38,426 nt of DNA, from the NCBI GenBank assembly GCA_025356215.1, contig JANXUM010000205.1:1-38426 (forward strand). The letters are read 5' to 3'. Position numbers and translations under genes: made by a program. A model generated the notes under the pieces. The model was given only the letters and a program-made list of their open reading frames with translations. It did no database searches and had not been told where the DNA came from. Source of the stretch: Bryobacter sp. GTDB taxonomy: Bacteria; Acidobacteriota; Terriglobia; Bryobacterales; Bryobacteraceae. Shown here piece by piece: positions 15,882 to 25,705 of the stretch (the stretch's first letter is position 1; every line of letters begins with the position of its first letter).

Positions 15882-16435
15882 GCGCGCTCCATGTAGGTGC
15901 CTTCGGCCGTGTTGATTCGGATCTTCTCGCCCTGCTCGATGAATTGCGGGACGGTAACCATCATCCCCGTCGAAAGCTTGGCCTGCTTGCCCACATTCGA
16001 TACGCTCGCGCCCTTGATGCTGGGCTCGGTCTCGACAATTAACAGGTCCACGGTTGGTGGCGGCTCCACACTGATTGGGCGGCCTTCGTAGAAAGTTACG
16101 CTCACCGGAAGGTTGTCAATCAGATAGTTGGCTGTGTCCCCGATGAATTCCGACGAGAGCTGAATCTGCTCGTAATTCTCTGTGTTCATGAAGTAGTAGA
16201 ACTCAGCGTCGTTGTACATGTACTCCATCTTCTGTTCGTCCATCATCGCTTTTTCGACTTTGTCTTCCGAAGCAAAACGATGCTCGTTCATCGAGCCGCT
16301 GCGCAGGTTACGCATCTTGACTTGAACGAATCCGCGCAGGTTTCCCGGCGTGCGGTGGGTCATTGTGAAAATCGAGTAGAGTTCGCCGTTGAACTTGATG
16401 ACCATGCCCGGGCGAACTTGGGTTGCTGCAATCAT
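15878..16435 (-). CDS. efp: Elongation factor P
   Basis: The 185-residue product has the standard three-domain EF-P layout: MIAATQVRPGMVIKFNGELY, VEKAMMDEQKMEYMYNDAEFYYFMNTENYEQIQ, and the C-terminal EQGEKIRINTAEGTYMER. It relieves ribosome stalling at proline runs. The domain I tip loop reads HRTPGNLRGFVQVKMRN. Aligned with E. coli KPGKGQAFARVK, the position of modified Lys34 (or Pseudomonas Arg32) is occupied by Asn, so the lysyl and rhamnosyl modifications would not be possible at that residue. The gene is divergent from guaB across 74 bp. Its stop is convergent with selA. Confidence 0.96.
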   Translation of the reverse strand: MIAATQVRPGMVIKFNGELYSIFTMTHRTPGNLRGFVQVKMRNLRSGSMNEHRFASEDKVEKAMMDEQKMEYMYNDAEFYYFMNTENYEQIQLSSEFIGDTANYLIDNLPVSVTFYEGRPISVEPPPTVDLLIVETEPSIKGASVSNVGKQAKLSTGMMVTVPQFIEQGEKIRINTAEGTYMERA

Positions 16436-17973
<1,538 letters not shown>

Positions 17974-17981
17974 TGGCTAAG

Positions 17982-19355
17982 CTAAGACTTCGGCTCCCCA
18001 GCCTCATTTGCAGCCACCGCTCCAAAGCGCCCCCGCGCCACGCGCACCTCCAGGCTTTGCCCCGACCGTACCGCCGCCGCATCCCGCACAATCTTCCTGT
18101 TCTCATCGAACACGATCGCAAAGCCGCGCTCGAGCACGCTGGTTGGATTCAGTTGGTTCACTTGCCCCTCCAGCGACTTCTGTCGCAGCGCGTAGCCAGC
18201 CAGAATCGCCGTCATTCGCCGCTCCATCGCCGCCCGCATCCGCGTAATTTTCTCGTGCCGCTCCATGAAAATGATGCGCCGATCCTTCGCCAGCAGCTCG
18301 ATCGTCGCCCGCTGATAGCGCAACTTCAAATTCCACACGCGAATCTTTAGCAACCCATCCATCCGCGCATCCTTCTCGTCCAGCCACTGCGTAAAGCGGT
18401 TCAACCTCCGCAGGATCAGCGCCCGCGCCCGCTCCACTCCTTGCCGATACAACCGTTCGCGCCGCTCGCCGATCGCGTGCCTCACGCTGCGCGCCATGCT
18501 CCGCTCCAGCCCCTCGATCCGCTCAACCAGCGCTCCCACATCGGGCGCGATCGTCTCCGCCGCAGCCGAGGGCGTGGGGCAGCGCAGGTCCGCCACAAAG
18601 TCCGCAATCGTAAAGTCCGTCTCGTGCCCCACTGCCGACACCACCGGCACTACGCAAGCCACGATCTCCCGCGCCAGCGCCTCCTCGTTGAATCCCCAAA
18701 GGTCTTCCAGCGCCCCGCCCCCGCGCGCTAGAATCACCAGGTCCGGCCAGCCGCTCTCGCTGAAATAACGCAAGCCCTCGCAAAGCTGCTCCACCGATCC
18801 CGCGCCCTGCACCAGCGACGGATAGATGCGAATCTCCAGTCCCGGCGAGCGCCGCTCAAACACATGCAGCATGTCCTGGATCACAGCCCCCGTGGGCGAC
18901 GTCACGATCCCGATTCGCCGTGGGAACTTGGGCAACACGCGCTTCCGGTCCTGCTCAAAGAGGCCCTCCGCTGCCAGCCGCTTCTTCAACGCTTCAAAGG
19001 CTTGCTGCAGCGCCCCCACGCCGATCGGTTCCACATGCTCGACCAAAAATTGGTAGGCCCCGCGCGGCTCATAGATGTCGATCGACCCACGCGCCTGCAC
19101 CATCAACCCGTCACGCAGTTGCACCCGCGAAATCCGCGCGCTCTGCTTATACATAACGCACGACAACACCGTGTCTTCTTCTTTAAGGTTGAAGTATTGG
19201 TGGCCGCTGGCGGCCAGCTTCAAGCCCGACACCTCGCCGGTGACGTAAAGGTTCGAGAACTGCTCGCGCAAAGTCTTGCGCAGCCTCGCTGTGATTTGCT
19301 TGACGCTGTACTTCTCCGGCTGCCAAGGCTGCCATTCCAAGCCAATCTGTTCCAC
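17982..19355 (-). CDS. xseA: Exodeoxyribonuclease VII large subunit
   Basis: The 457-residue protein has the N-terminal OB-fold (YSVKQITARLRKTLREQFSNLYVTGEVSGLK), the nuclease domain with FPRRIGIVTSPTGAVIQDMLHV, LARGGGALEDLWGFNEE and VSAVGHETDFTIADFVADLRCPTPSAAAE, and a long, charged helical region (about 290-400) that is the predicted coiled coil for binding small subunits. It degrades single-stranded DNA together with XseB. No xseB is adjacent in the window. It is divergent from the DegT-family gene with 27 bp between start codons. Confidence 0.95.
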   Translation of the reverse strand: MEQIGLEWQPWQPEKYSVKQITARLRKTLREQFSNLYVTGEVSGLKLAASGHQYFNLKEEDTVLSCVMYKQSARISRVQLRDGLMVQARGSIDIYEPRGAYQFLVEHVEPIGVGALQQAFEALKKRLAAEGLFEQDRKRVLPKFPRRIGIVTSPTGAVIQDMLHVFERRSPGLEIRIYPSLVQGAGSVEQLCEGLRYFSESGWPDLVILARGGGALEDLWGFNEEALAREIVACVVPVVSAVGHETDFTIADFVADLRCPTPSAAAETIAPDVGALVERIEGLERSMARSVRHAIGERRERLYRQGVERARALILRRLNRFTQWLDEKDARMDGLLKIRVWNLKLRYQRATIELLAKDRRIIFMERHEKITRMRAAMERRMTAILAGYALRQKSLEGQVNQLNPTSVLERGFAIVFDENRKIVRDAAAVRSGQSLEVRVARGRFGAVAANEAGEPKS

Positions 19356-19382
19356 TCACTCGATATTATCGAAGGAGCAAGT

Positions 19383-20519
19383 ATGACCACTCCCCAAAGG
19401 CGCGTGCCGCTCTTAGACCTCGGCGCTCAACACGCTCCGATCCGCGACGAGATCCTGGCCGAACTCATCCCCCTGATCGATTCGCAACGCTTCATCATGG
19501 GCCCCGACGTGGGCGAGCTCGAGTGCAAGATCGCCGGCTATTCCCAATCGAAGTACGCCGTCGCTTGCGCCTCCGGTAGCGACGCCTTGCTGCTGGCCTG
19601 GATGGCGTTGGAGCTCGGCCCCGGCGACAAGGTCATCACAACGCCCTATTCGTTCTTCGCCACAGCCGGCTCCTTGGCGCGCATCGGCGTCGAACCAGTC
19701 TTCGTCGACATCGACCCCGTCACCTTCAACATCGACCCCAATCAAGTCGAGGACGCGCTCAAGCGCCACACCGGCGTCTGGGCTATCCAGCCCGTCCACC
19801 TCTTCGGCGCATGTGCCGACATGGACCCCCTGCTCGCTCTCGGCCAACGCTATGGCGCTGTCGTCGTCGAAGACGCCGCTCAAGCCATCGGTGCCGAATA
19901 CAAAGGCCGCCGTTGCGGTGCCATCGGAGCGATGGGTTGCTTTAGTTTCTATCCTGGCAAGAACCTCGGCGCTTACGGCGATGGTGGCATCGTCACCACC
20001 AACGATCCAACGCTGGCCGAACTTCTTGCGAGACTGCGCCTGCACGGCGGGCACGAAAAGTACTATCACGAGTTCGTCGGCATCAACTCGCGCCTCGATA
20101 CTATCCAGGCAACCGTCCTCAAAGTAAAGCTGCGCCACTTGGACGCGTGGACGGCCAAGCGTCAACAGAACGCCGCAACCTACATGCGCCTCTTTGCCAA
20201 GACCGAGGCGCCCGTAGTGCTCCCTGTCATCGCCCCGTATCAGACTCGCCACGTCTTCAACCAGTTCACCATCCTCTGCCCGCGCCGCGACGAGCTCAAA
20301 GCCCACCTCACCGCCAACGGCATCGGGTGCGAGATCTACTATCCGCTACCGCTCCACTTACAGCAATGCTTCGAAGAACTGGGCTACAAGGCCGGCGACC
20401 TGCCCGTCAGCGAAAGCGTCTCTCAAGGCGCCCTCAGCTTACCGGTCTATCCCGAATTGACCGAAGAAGATCAGCAATACGTCGTCGACGCCATCGACGC
20501 CTTCTATCGCGCAAAGTAG
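19383..20519 (+). CDS. DegT/DnrJ/EryC1/StrS-family PLP-dependent sugar aminotransferase
   Basis: The 378-residue protein starts MTTPQRRVPLLDLGAQH; the longer ORF in the track extends backward antisense to xseA and is not real. GGAGC precedes the ATG. Family signatures are PLLDL at the N-terminus, FIMGPDVGELECKIA, VACASGSDALLLAWMAL, IQPVHLFGACADMDPL, VVEDAAQAIGAEYKG, and FSFYPGKNLGAYGDGG, where the lysine holds PLP. It should transfer an amino group to a nucleotide-linked keto sugar for surface polysaccharide. The specific sugar is not determined. The neighbouring convergent UDP-GlcNAc 2-epimerase gene suggests a shared envelope-sugar theme; the two genes overlap by 16 bp at their 3' ends. Confidence 0.92.
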   Translation: MTTPQRRVPLLDLGAQHAPIRDEILAELIPLIDSQRFIMGPDVGELECKIAGYSQSKYAVACASGSDALLLAWMALELGPGDKVITTPYSFFATAGSLARIGVEPVFVDIDPVTFNIDPNQVEDALKRHTGVWAIQPVHLFGACADMDPLLALGQRYGAVVVEDAAQAIGAEYKGRRCGAIGAMGCFSFYPGKNLGAYGDGGIVTTNDPTLAELLARLRLHGGHEKYYHEFVGINSRLDTIQATVLKVKLRHLDAWTAKRQQNAATYMRLFAKTEAPVVLPVIAPYQTRHVFNQFTILCPRRDELKAHLTANGIGCEIYYPLPLHLQQCFEELGYKAGDLPVSESVSQGALSLPVYPELTEEDQQYVVDAIDAFYRAK

Positions 20520-21607
20520 GCGCGCACGGCCTCTTCGATGCGCGGGCATGCGTGCCCGTCGCCGTAAGGGTTGTGCGTGCGCGAGCGCCGCGCATACTCG
20601 TCCTCATCATCCAGAAGAATCGCCGCTTCGGCGACGATCTTGTCCTCATCCGTTCCCACCAGCCGAACCGTCCCTGCCTCCACCGCCTCTGGCCTTTCCG
20701 TCACCTCACGCGTCACCAGGATCGGCTTGCCCAGCGACGGCCCCTCCTCCTGCACGCCGCCAGAATCTGTGACGATCAGATAACTCCGCCGCATTAGATC
20801 GACAAAGGGCGGATACTCTTGCGGAGCGATCAGGTGCACGTTGCCCAGGCCCGACAACATCGCCTCCACCGGTTTGCGTACATTCGGGTTCGGGTGCACC
20901 GGATACACGATTTCAACATCGGCGCGCGCCGCCAGCCGCCGCAGTGCACTGCAAAACCGCTCCATTCCGTCACCGAAATTCTCTCGCCTATGGCCAGTCA
21001 CTAGAATCATCTTGCATGCCGGATTGAGAAAGCCCCAATCGATCGGCGCCAGCCGTGCCGCCATCAACAACAACGCGTCAATGCCCGTGTTTCCGGTTAC
21101 CGCGATGGCCCCCTCGCCCACACCCTCGCGCCGCAGGTTTTCCGCGGCCCACGGCGTCGCAGCCAAGTGGATCGCCGCCAGTCGGCCCACCAGCAGCCGG
21201 TTCGCCTCTTCCGGAAACGGCTGTGCCAGATCTCCCGTGCGCAGCCCCGCCTCAACATGAGCAACCGGCACACCCGCATAGAACGCGCCCAAGGCTCCGC
21301 ACAAAGTTGTCGTCGTGTCTCCCTGTACAACCACCAGGTCCGGCTTGACACTCGCGAACACAGCTTCGAGCGCGCTCAAGATTCGCGATGTCGATTGGAA
21401 CAGCGTCTGCCCCGGCAGCATTAAATCCAGGTCCGTGTCGGCCCTCACTCCAAACGAAGCCAACGCCTGCCGCGCCAATTCGCGGTGCTGCCCGGTAAGG
21501 CAAACATGCACTGCAAACTCGCGCGGCAATTGGCGAAAGTGCAGGATGATCGGGCTCAGCTTGATCGCCTCCGGCCTTGTTCCTAGAATCACCAACAGCT
21601 TCTTCAT
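20504..21607 (-). CDS. wecB: UDP-N-acetylglucosamine 2-epimerase (non-hydrolysing)
   Basis: The 367-residue enzyme starts MKKLLVILGTRPEAIKLSPI; the ORF track begins 16 codons earlier, but this ATG overlaps the upstream cytochrome stop (TGATG) and fits the family. Motifs are GTRPEAIKLSP, VVQGDTTTTLCGALGAFYAG, VAHVEAGLRTGD, LVTGHRRENFGDG and VTDSGGVQEEGPSLGKP. It interconverts UDP-GlcNAc and UDP-ManNAc for surface polysaccharides. It is the last gene of a minus-strand trio with the cytochrome and the sorbosone-dehydrogenase-like gene, an odd grouping. Its stop lies within the convergent DegT-family gene. Confidence 0.94.
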   Translation of the reverse strand: MKKLLVILGTRPEAIKLSPIILHFRQLPREFAVHVCLTGQHRELARQALASFGVRADTDLDLMLPGQTLFQSTSRILSALEAVFASVKPDLVVVQGDTTTTLCGALGAFYAGVPVAHVEAGLRTGDLAQPFPEEANRLLVGRLAAIHLAATPWAAENLRREGVGEGAIAVTGNTGIDALLLMAARLAPIDWGFLNPACKMILVTGHRRENFGDGMERFCSALRRLAARADVEIVYPVHPNPNVRKPVEAMLSGLGNVHLIAPQEYPPFVDLMRRSYLIVTDSGGVQEEGPSLGKPILVTREVTERPEAVEAGTVRLVGTDEDKIVAEAAILLDDEDEYARRSRTHNPYGDGHACPRIEEAVRAYFAR

Positions 21608-22182
21608 CAGTGGCATCCTTGGCAAGTAAAGCGTCGTCCATGGCACGCCGCGCAAGTCGTCTTATCCAGATTTAACTTCCCCGTCGTGTGCCGGTCGAGA
21701 AAGTCCGGCGTGTGATTGGCCGCCCTCAGATTCATAGTCTCCGCATGGCACTGCGTGCAGCTAAAAGGCGCGTCCACCTTGTTGTGGCAAACCAGGCAGT
21801 CTTCCATATTGGGGAAATTCGCCTTTGTTAGCGGGCCCGTCACGCTCGCCATCCCGCGATGGCAGGCCCCGCAGGCGTTGTCCGTGATCAGGTCCGCGCG
21901 CAGTTTCAAAAGATCGATCTTATTGGGTGACCCCAGATACTCTTTGCGATCGATCGCGCCCGCAATCACTGGCGCAAGATTTCCCAAGCTCACATGCCTC
22001 CCGTGGCTGAAATCCTTCAGCACCTTGCCGCGATGCTTCTCGGATAACCCCGCTGCGGTCCTCTGCGCGGCGTGGCAATTCAGACACTCGAGCTTTCTCT
22101 CGAGCGCCTCCTTGTGCGAGAACTGGGCCTGCATGCACAGCGGCACCAGCAATGCGACTATTGCTTGTAGCTGACGCGCCAA
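21607..22182 (-). CDS. Periplasmic hexaheme c-type cytochrome
   Basis: The 191-residue protein has a hydrophobic leader (LQAIVALLVPLCMQAQ) and six CxxCH heme-binding motifs: CLNCH (33-37), CGACH (104-108), CLVCH (129-133), CTQCH (142-146), CAACH (177-181) and CQGCH (187-191). The last motif is the exact C-terminus. FSHKEAL and DFSHGRHV supply extra histidines of the type used as distal ligands in cytochrome c3/c7-like proteins. It would carry electrons in the periplasm. The start is TTG at 22182, inside the last 25 bp of the sorbosone-dehydrogenase-like gene, so the two are coupled; that enzyme may be its electron donor (inference). The stop overlaps wecB. Confidence 0.88.
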   Translation of the reverse strand: MARQLQAIVALLVPLCMQAQFSHKEALERKLECLNCHAAQRTAAGLSEKHRGKVLKDFSHGRHVSLGNLAPVIAGAIDRKEYLGSPNKIDLLKLRADLITDNACGACHRGMASVTGPLTKANFPNMEDCLVCHNKVDAPFSCTQCHAETMNLRAANHTPDFLDRHTTGKLNLDKTTCAACHGRRFTCQGCH

Positions 22183-23345
22183 ATCTTGTTACCGCCGTCG
22201 TCGCTAACCAATAGACTTCCATCGGCCATCTGCATCAATCCAACCGGCCGGCCCCAAACTTCGCGGGCATCGGGATTCGTCATCCATCCCTGCAGGAATT
22301 CCTTCGGCTGCCCAGCCGGCTTACCGTTCTTGAAAGGTACAAACATCACGTTGTAACCAACGCGCTTGGACCGGTTCCACGATCCGTGCTGCGCGATAAA
22401 GGCGCCTCCCTGGTAGTCAGCCGGGAACTGCTTGCCGGTGTAGAACAAAAAGTCCAACACAGCCACATGCGCGCCCAGCGGCAGGTCAGGCGTGATGGTC
22501 TTCGCCACCAGTTCCGGCTTCTCGCCCTTTCGCCGCGGATCCTCGTTCGGCCCGATGTAGGCGTAAGGCCAGCCGTAAAAGCCGCCCGCCTTGATGCTTG
22601 TGAAATAGTCCGGCACCAGATCGTCACCCAACGCGTCGCGCTCCTGCACGGCGGCCCAAAGTTGATCCGTTCCCGGTTGCACATGCAGGCCGATCGGGTT
22701 GCGCGTGCCGGACGCGTAAACCTCTTTCGTCTTGCCATCCGGGCTGATCTTGACGATGGCCGCCCGCATCTCCGGCTCGCCCGCGTCGACATTCGACCGG
22801 CTGCCAATGCCGACGTAAATGTTTTCGCCCTTCTTATCCACCGCCAGGCTGCGCGTCCAGTGCCCCGCGCCAAAGTCCTTCATGCTCAGCACCTCTTCGC
22901 CCGGCCCCACCGAAACGGTCTTCGTGTTGTACTTGTAGCGCTTCAACGACGTCGTCTCGCCAACATACAAATAGTCCTTCCACAACAGCAAGCCGTAAGG
23001 CCGGTCCAGGCCCTTCAAAATCTCTTTGCGTTCGCCGAACTTGCCATCCTTCTTGTTGTCGGTCAAAACAAACACCGAACCGCTGGCCATCGAATCGCTC
23101 AGCAGGATCTCATTCGACGGTCCCAGCATCATGTACCGGGGCTTTTGAAAACCAGTGGCGAATTCCTCGATCGCAAACCCCGCCGGCAGGCTCAGCTTCG
23201 CCCCGTTTGGCCTTTCGACAACCTGTGGCCGGTTGTTGGCCGATGGAGTCTGAAATGGCGGTGGCAGTTTCAATGGCGCCTGCGCACGAAGGCCGATCGG
23301 CGACACAGAATAGGCGGCTACAACCGCAAGCAGCATTTTGCACAT
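22158..23345 (-). CDS. L-sorbosone dehydrogenase-like PQQ-type sugar dehydrogenase (secreted beta-propeller)
   Basis: The 395-residue protein is taken to start at MCKMLLAVVAAYSVSPIGLRAQ, an export signal; the ORF track starts 18 codons earlier. The body resembles the glucose/sorbosone dehydrogenase family: LPAGFAIEEFATGFQKPRYMMLGP, GLDRPYGLLLWKDYLYVGE, YVGIGSRSNVDAGEPEMRAAI, ASGTRNPIGLHVQPGTDQLWAAVQERDALGDDLVPDY, FIAQHGSWNRSKRVGYNV and LVSDDGGNKIWRVSYK. Such enzymes oxidise sugars using PQQ in the periplasm. No heme motif is present, so an external electron acceptor is needed; the overlapping hexaheme cytochrome gene is a good candidate. Actual PQQ use is not proven by sequence. Confidence 0.88.
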   Translation of the reverse strand: MCKMLLAVVAAYSVSPIGLRAQAPLKLPPPFQTPSANNRPQVVERPNGAKLSLPAGFAIEEFATGFQKPRYMMLGPSNEILLSDSMASGSVFVLTDNKKDGKFGERKEILKGLDRPYGLLLWKDYLYVGETTSLKRYKYNTKTVSVGPGEEVLSMKDFGAGHWTRSLAVDKKGENIYVGIGSRSNVDAGEPEMRAAIVKISPDGKTKEVYASGTRNPIGLHVQPGTDQLWAAVQERDALGDDLVPDYFTSIKAGGFYGWPYAYIGPNEDPRRKGEKPELVAKTITPDLPLGAHVAVLDFLFYTGKQFPADYQGGAFIAQHGSWNRSKRVGYNVMFVPFKNGKPAGQPKEFLQGWMTNPDAREVWGRPVGLMQMADGSLLVSDDGGNKIWRVSYKQ

Positions 23346-23389
23346 AGGCTTTGCTCTCAATTCTATCGGGGAGTCGGGTACATTTGGAT

Positions 23390-25705
23390 ATGGGTCCAAC
23401 CGCCGCCAAATTACTGGCGCGTTCGAATGACGTGGATCGCTTCGTTCTCGCAGCCTGGGAACAGCACGTCGCGCAAGATCAGCGGCAACGCAGTTGCGTC
23501 ATGGCTGTGGGCGGCTATGGCCGCCAGGAACTCTTTCCCCACTCCGACGTCGACCTGCTAATCCTCGAAGAGCCGAACACGTTCTCAGCTGGCGAACTCG
23601 GTGCCTTCCTGCGCACCCTCTGGGACGGCGGCTACCGCGCCAGTCACAGCGTCCACACCGTTGCCGACTGCAAACGCATCAGCCCGGGCAATGTCGAGTT
23701 CAGCATCAGCCTCCTCGACCGCCGCCTGCTCACTGGCAACCCCAGCCTCGCCAGGAATTGCGAAGACGTCTGCCGCAAGCCTCCCGCCGATCTCACCCCC
23801 GAACTGGCCCGCATGACCGACCGCCGTCACGAGCGCTTCCAGCACACCATCCAACATCTCGAGCCCGACATTAAGGACACCTGCGGCGGTCTACGCGATC
23901 TCAACGCCGTCCGCTGGTTCGCCAAGCTCGGTGTCGAGGCGGCTCCCGATCTCGACGCCGAGGCCGAAGTTCTTTTCGCCATTCGCTGGGCCATGCACAT
24001 GCACTCCGGGCGCGATCAGAACGTCCTTCGCTTTGAGGAGCAGGACGCCCTCTCGGCCACTCCCGAGGCTTGGATGCGCGAATACTTCCGCAAGGCCCGC
24101 CGCATCTACGCTTGCTGCCGCGAACTCAAAGAGCGTGTCCTCGACCGCCGGCCCGGCCTCGTCGGCAGCTTCTTCGAATCGCGATCGAAACTCTCCAACG
24201 AAGAGTTCACCGTAGCACGCGAACAGATCCTCCTGCGCCATCCGGCCGCCTTCCAAAGCGACCCCCGCGCCACCCACCGCCTCTTTACCTTTCAAGCCCG
24301 CCACGGCCTCAAGCTGGCTCGCGACACCCAAAAACGCATCCAGCCCACCCCACAATGGACTTGGGCCGAATGGAAGGCGCTGCTCGCGCTACCGCAGGCC
24401 GCCACCGCCCTCCGCGCCATGGCCGAATGCGGCTACCTCAACACGCAACTCCCCGAATGGGAGCACATCGACTGCCTCGTCGTGCGGGATTTCTACCATC
24501 GCTACACGGTCGACGAACATACCGTCATCGCTCTCGAAGGGCTCGAATCCCTCGGTTTTGAGGAACAGCAATTCGGAGCTCTCTGGCTCAATTGCGACAC
24601 CAAACCCCTCCTCCGCTTTTCTCTCCTCCTGCACGATATCGGCAAAGGCATGGGCGGCGATCACGAAGCCCGCGCCGTCGTGATCGTCAAAGCCATCGCT
24701 GCCCGCATCGGAATTCCGCAAGGCGATCTTTGGATCATGCAACGCCTGATCGCTCAGCACCAGTACCTCTCCAGTCTCATCTCGACGCGCGATTTGAGCG
24801 ACCCCGAAACCGCCGTGCAGGCCGCCCACCTCATGCAGACCAAAGAGTATCTCGCCATGCTCACCTTGATGACCGTCGCGGACTCGGGTGCCGTCTTCCC
24901 CGGTGCGATGACCACTTGGCGCCGCGCCCAACTCTGGCACGCTCACACCTCCATCGAGCGCGAACTCACAAAGGAGCTTGAGGACGACCGCATCGCCGTT
25001 CTCCAGGACGCCTCCGGGCCAGTCGCCGATTTCGCCAAAGGTTTCCCCACCCGTTACTGGTTCCGTACCAGCCAGGACGAGCGCCTGCAACATTTCACGC
25101 TCGCCACCGCCGCCGCCAGTCTTGGCGTCGCCTGCGAGCTCACTCGCCGTCTCGACGATTGGAATTTGATCGTCGTCACTCGCGACCGTCCCCGCCTCCT
25201 CGCCGATCTCGCCGGTGCCATCGCCAGCTTCGGTATGAACATCCTCAAGGCCGAGGCCTTCGGCAACGCGCGCGGCGAAGTCCTCGATCTCTTCGTCTTC
25301 GCCGACCCCTTGCGTACCCTCGAACTGAATCCTCCAATCGTCGACGAAATGAAAGAGATCATCCGCCGTGTCGTGCTCGGCAAGGAGACCGCCGAGCGTC
25401 TTTTGCGCCGCCGCTCCAGGCCCAACATCCGTTACAAGATGCAGATCGACACTGTACTCCGCTTCGACAACGACACTTCGCAACAGGCCACTCTGTTGGA
25501 GCTTCAGTCCCAGGATCGCCCAGGTCTGCTCTACGACGTGGCCCGCACCATCTCTGAGGAGAGTTGCGAAATTGACACCGTCCTGCTTCATACCGAAGGC
25601 CAGCGCGCCGTCGACGTCTTTTACCTCCGGGCCGCGGGCGCAAAGCTTTCCGATGCGGCAATCGAACACCTCAACGCCCGCCTTCGCGAGGTTATGGCAA
25701 GTTGA
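23390..25705 (+). CDS. glnD: [Protein-PII] uridylyltransferase/uridylyl-removing enzyme
   Basis: The 771-residue protein starts at ATG 23390 (MGPTAAKLLARSND); the track's earlier start has no support. Domains in order: nucleotidyltransferase with MAVGGYGRQELFPHSDVDLL (38-56), a GlnD helical region (IKDTCGGLRDLNAVRWFAKL), an HD domain with LLHDIGKGMGGDHEARA near 412, and two C-terminal ACT domains (LIVVTRDRPRLLADLAGAIAS and LQSQDRPGLLYDVARTISEE). It senses glutamine and modifies PII. It is shorter than E. coli GlnD but all parts are present. It starts 44 bp from the divergent sorbosone-dehydrogenase-like gene and its end overlaps the next gene by 14 bp. No PII gene is nearby. Confidence 0.95.
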   Translation: MGPTAAKLLARSNDVDRFVLAAWEQHVAQDQRQRSCVMAVGGYGRQELFPHSDVDLLILEEPNTFSAGELGAFLRTLWDGGYRASHSVHTVADCKRISPGNVEFSISLLDRRLLTGNPSLARNCEDVCRKPPADLTPELARMTDRRHERFQHTIQHLEPDIKDTCGGLRDLNAVRWFAKLGVEAAPDLDAEAEVLFAIRWAMHMHSGRDQNVLRFEEQDALSATPEAWMREYFRKARRIYACCRELKERVLDRRPGLVGSFFESRSKLSNEEFTVAREQILLRHPAAFQSDPRATHRLFTFQARHGLKLARDTQKRIQPTPQWTWAEWKALLALPQAATALRAMAECGYLNTQLPEWEHIDCLVVRDFYHRYTVDEHTVIALEGLESLGFEEQQFGALWLNCDTKPLLRFSLLLHDIGKGMGGDHEARAVVIVKAIAARIGIPQGDLWIMQRLIAQHQYLSSLISTRDLSDPETAVQAAHLMQTKEYLAMLTLMTVADSGAVFPGAMTTWRRAQLWHAHTSIERELTKELEDDRIAVLQDASGPVADFAKGFPTRYWFRTSQDERLQHFTLATAAASLGVACELTRRLDDWNLIVVTRDRPRLLADLAGAIASFGMNILKAEAFGNARGEVLDLFVFADPLRTLELNPPIVDEMKEIIRRVVLGKETAERLLRRRSRPNIRYKMQIDTVLRFDNDTSQQATLLELQSQDRPGLLYDVARTISEESCEIDTVLLHTEGQRAVDVFYLRAAGAKLSDAAIEHLNARLREVMAS

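Noticed and set aside
18864-19382. N-terminal extension of the DegT-family ORF in the track
   Set aside because: The extension is antisense to xseA; the family N-terminus and RBS place the start at 19383.
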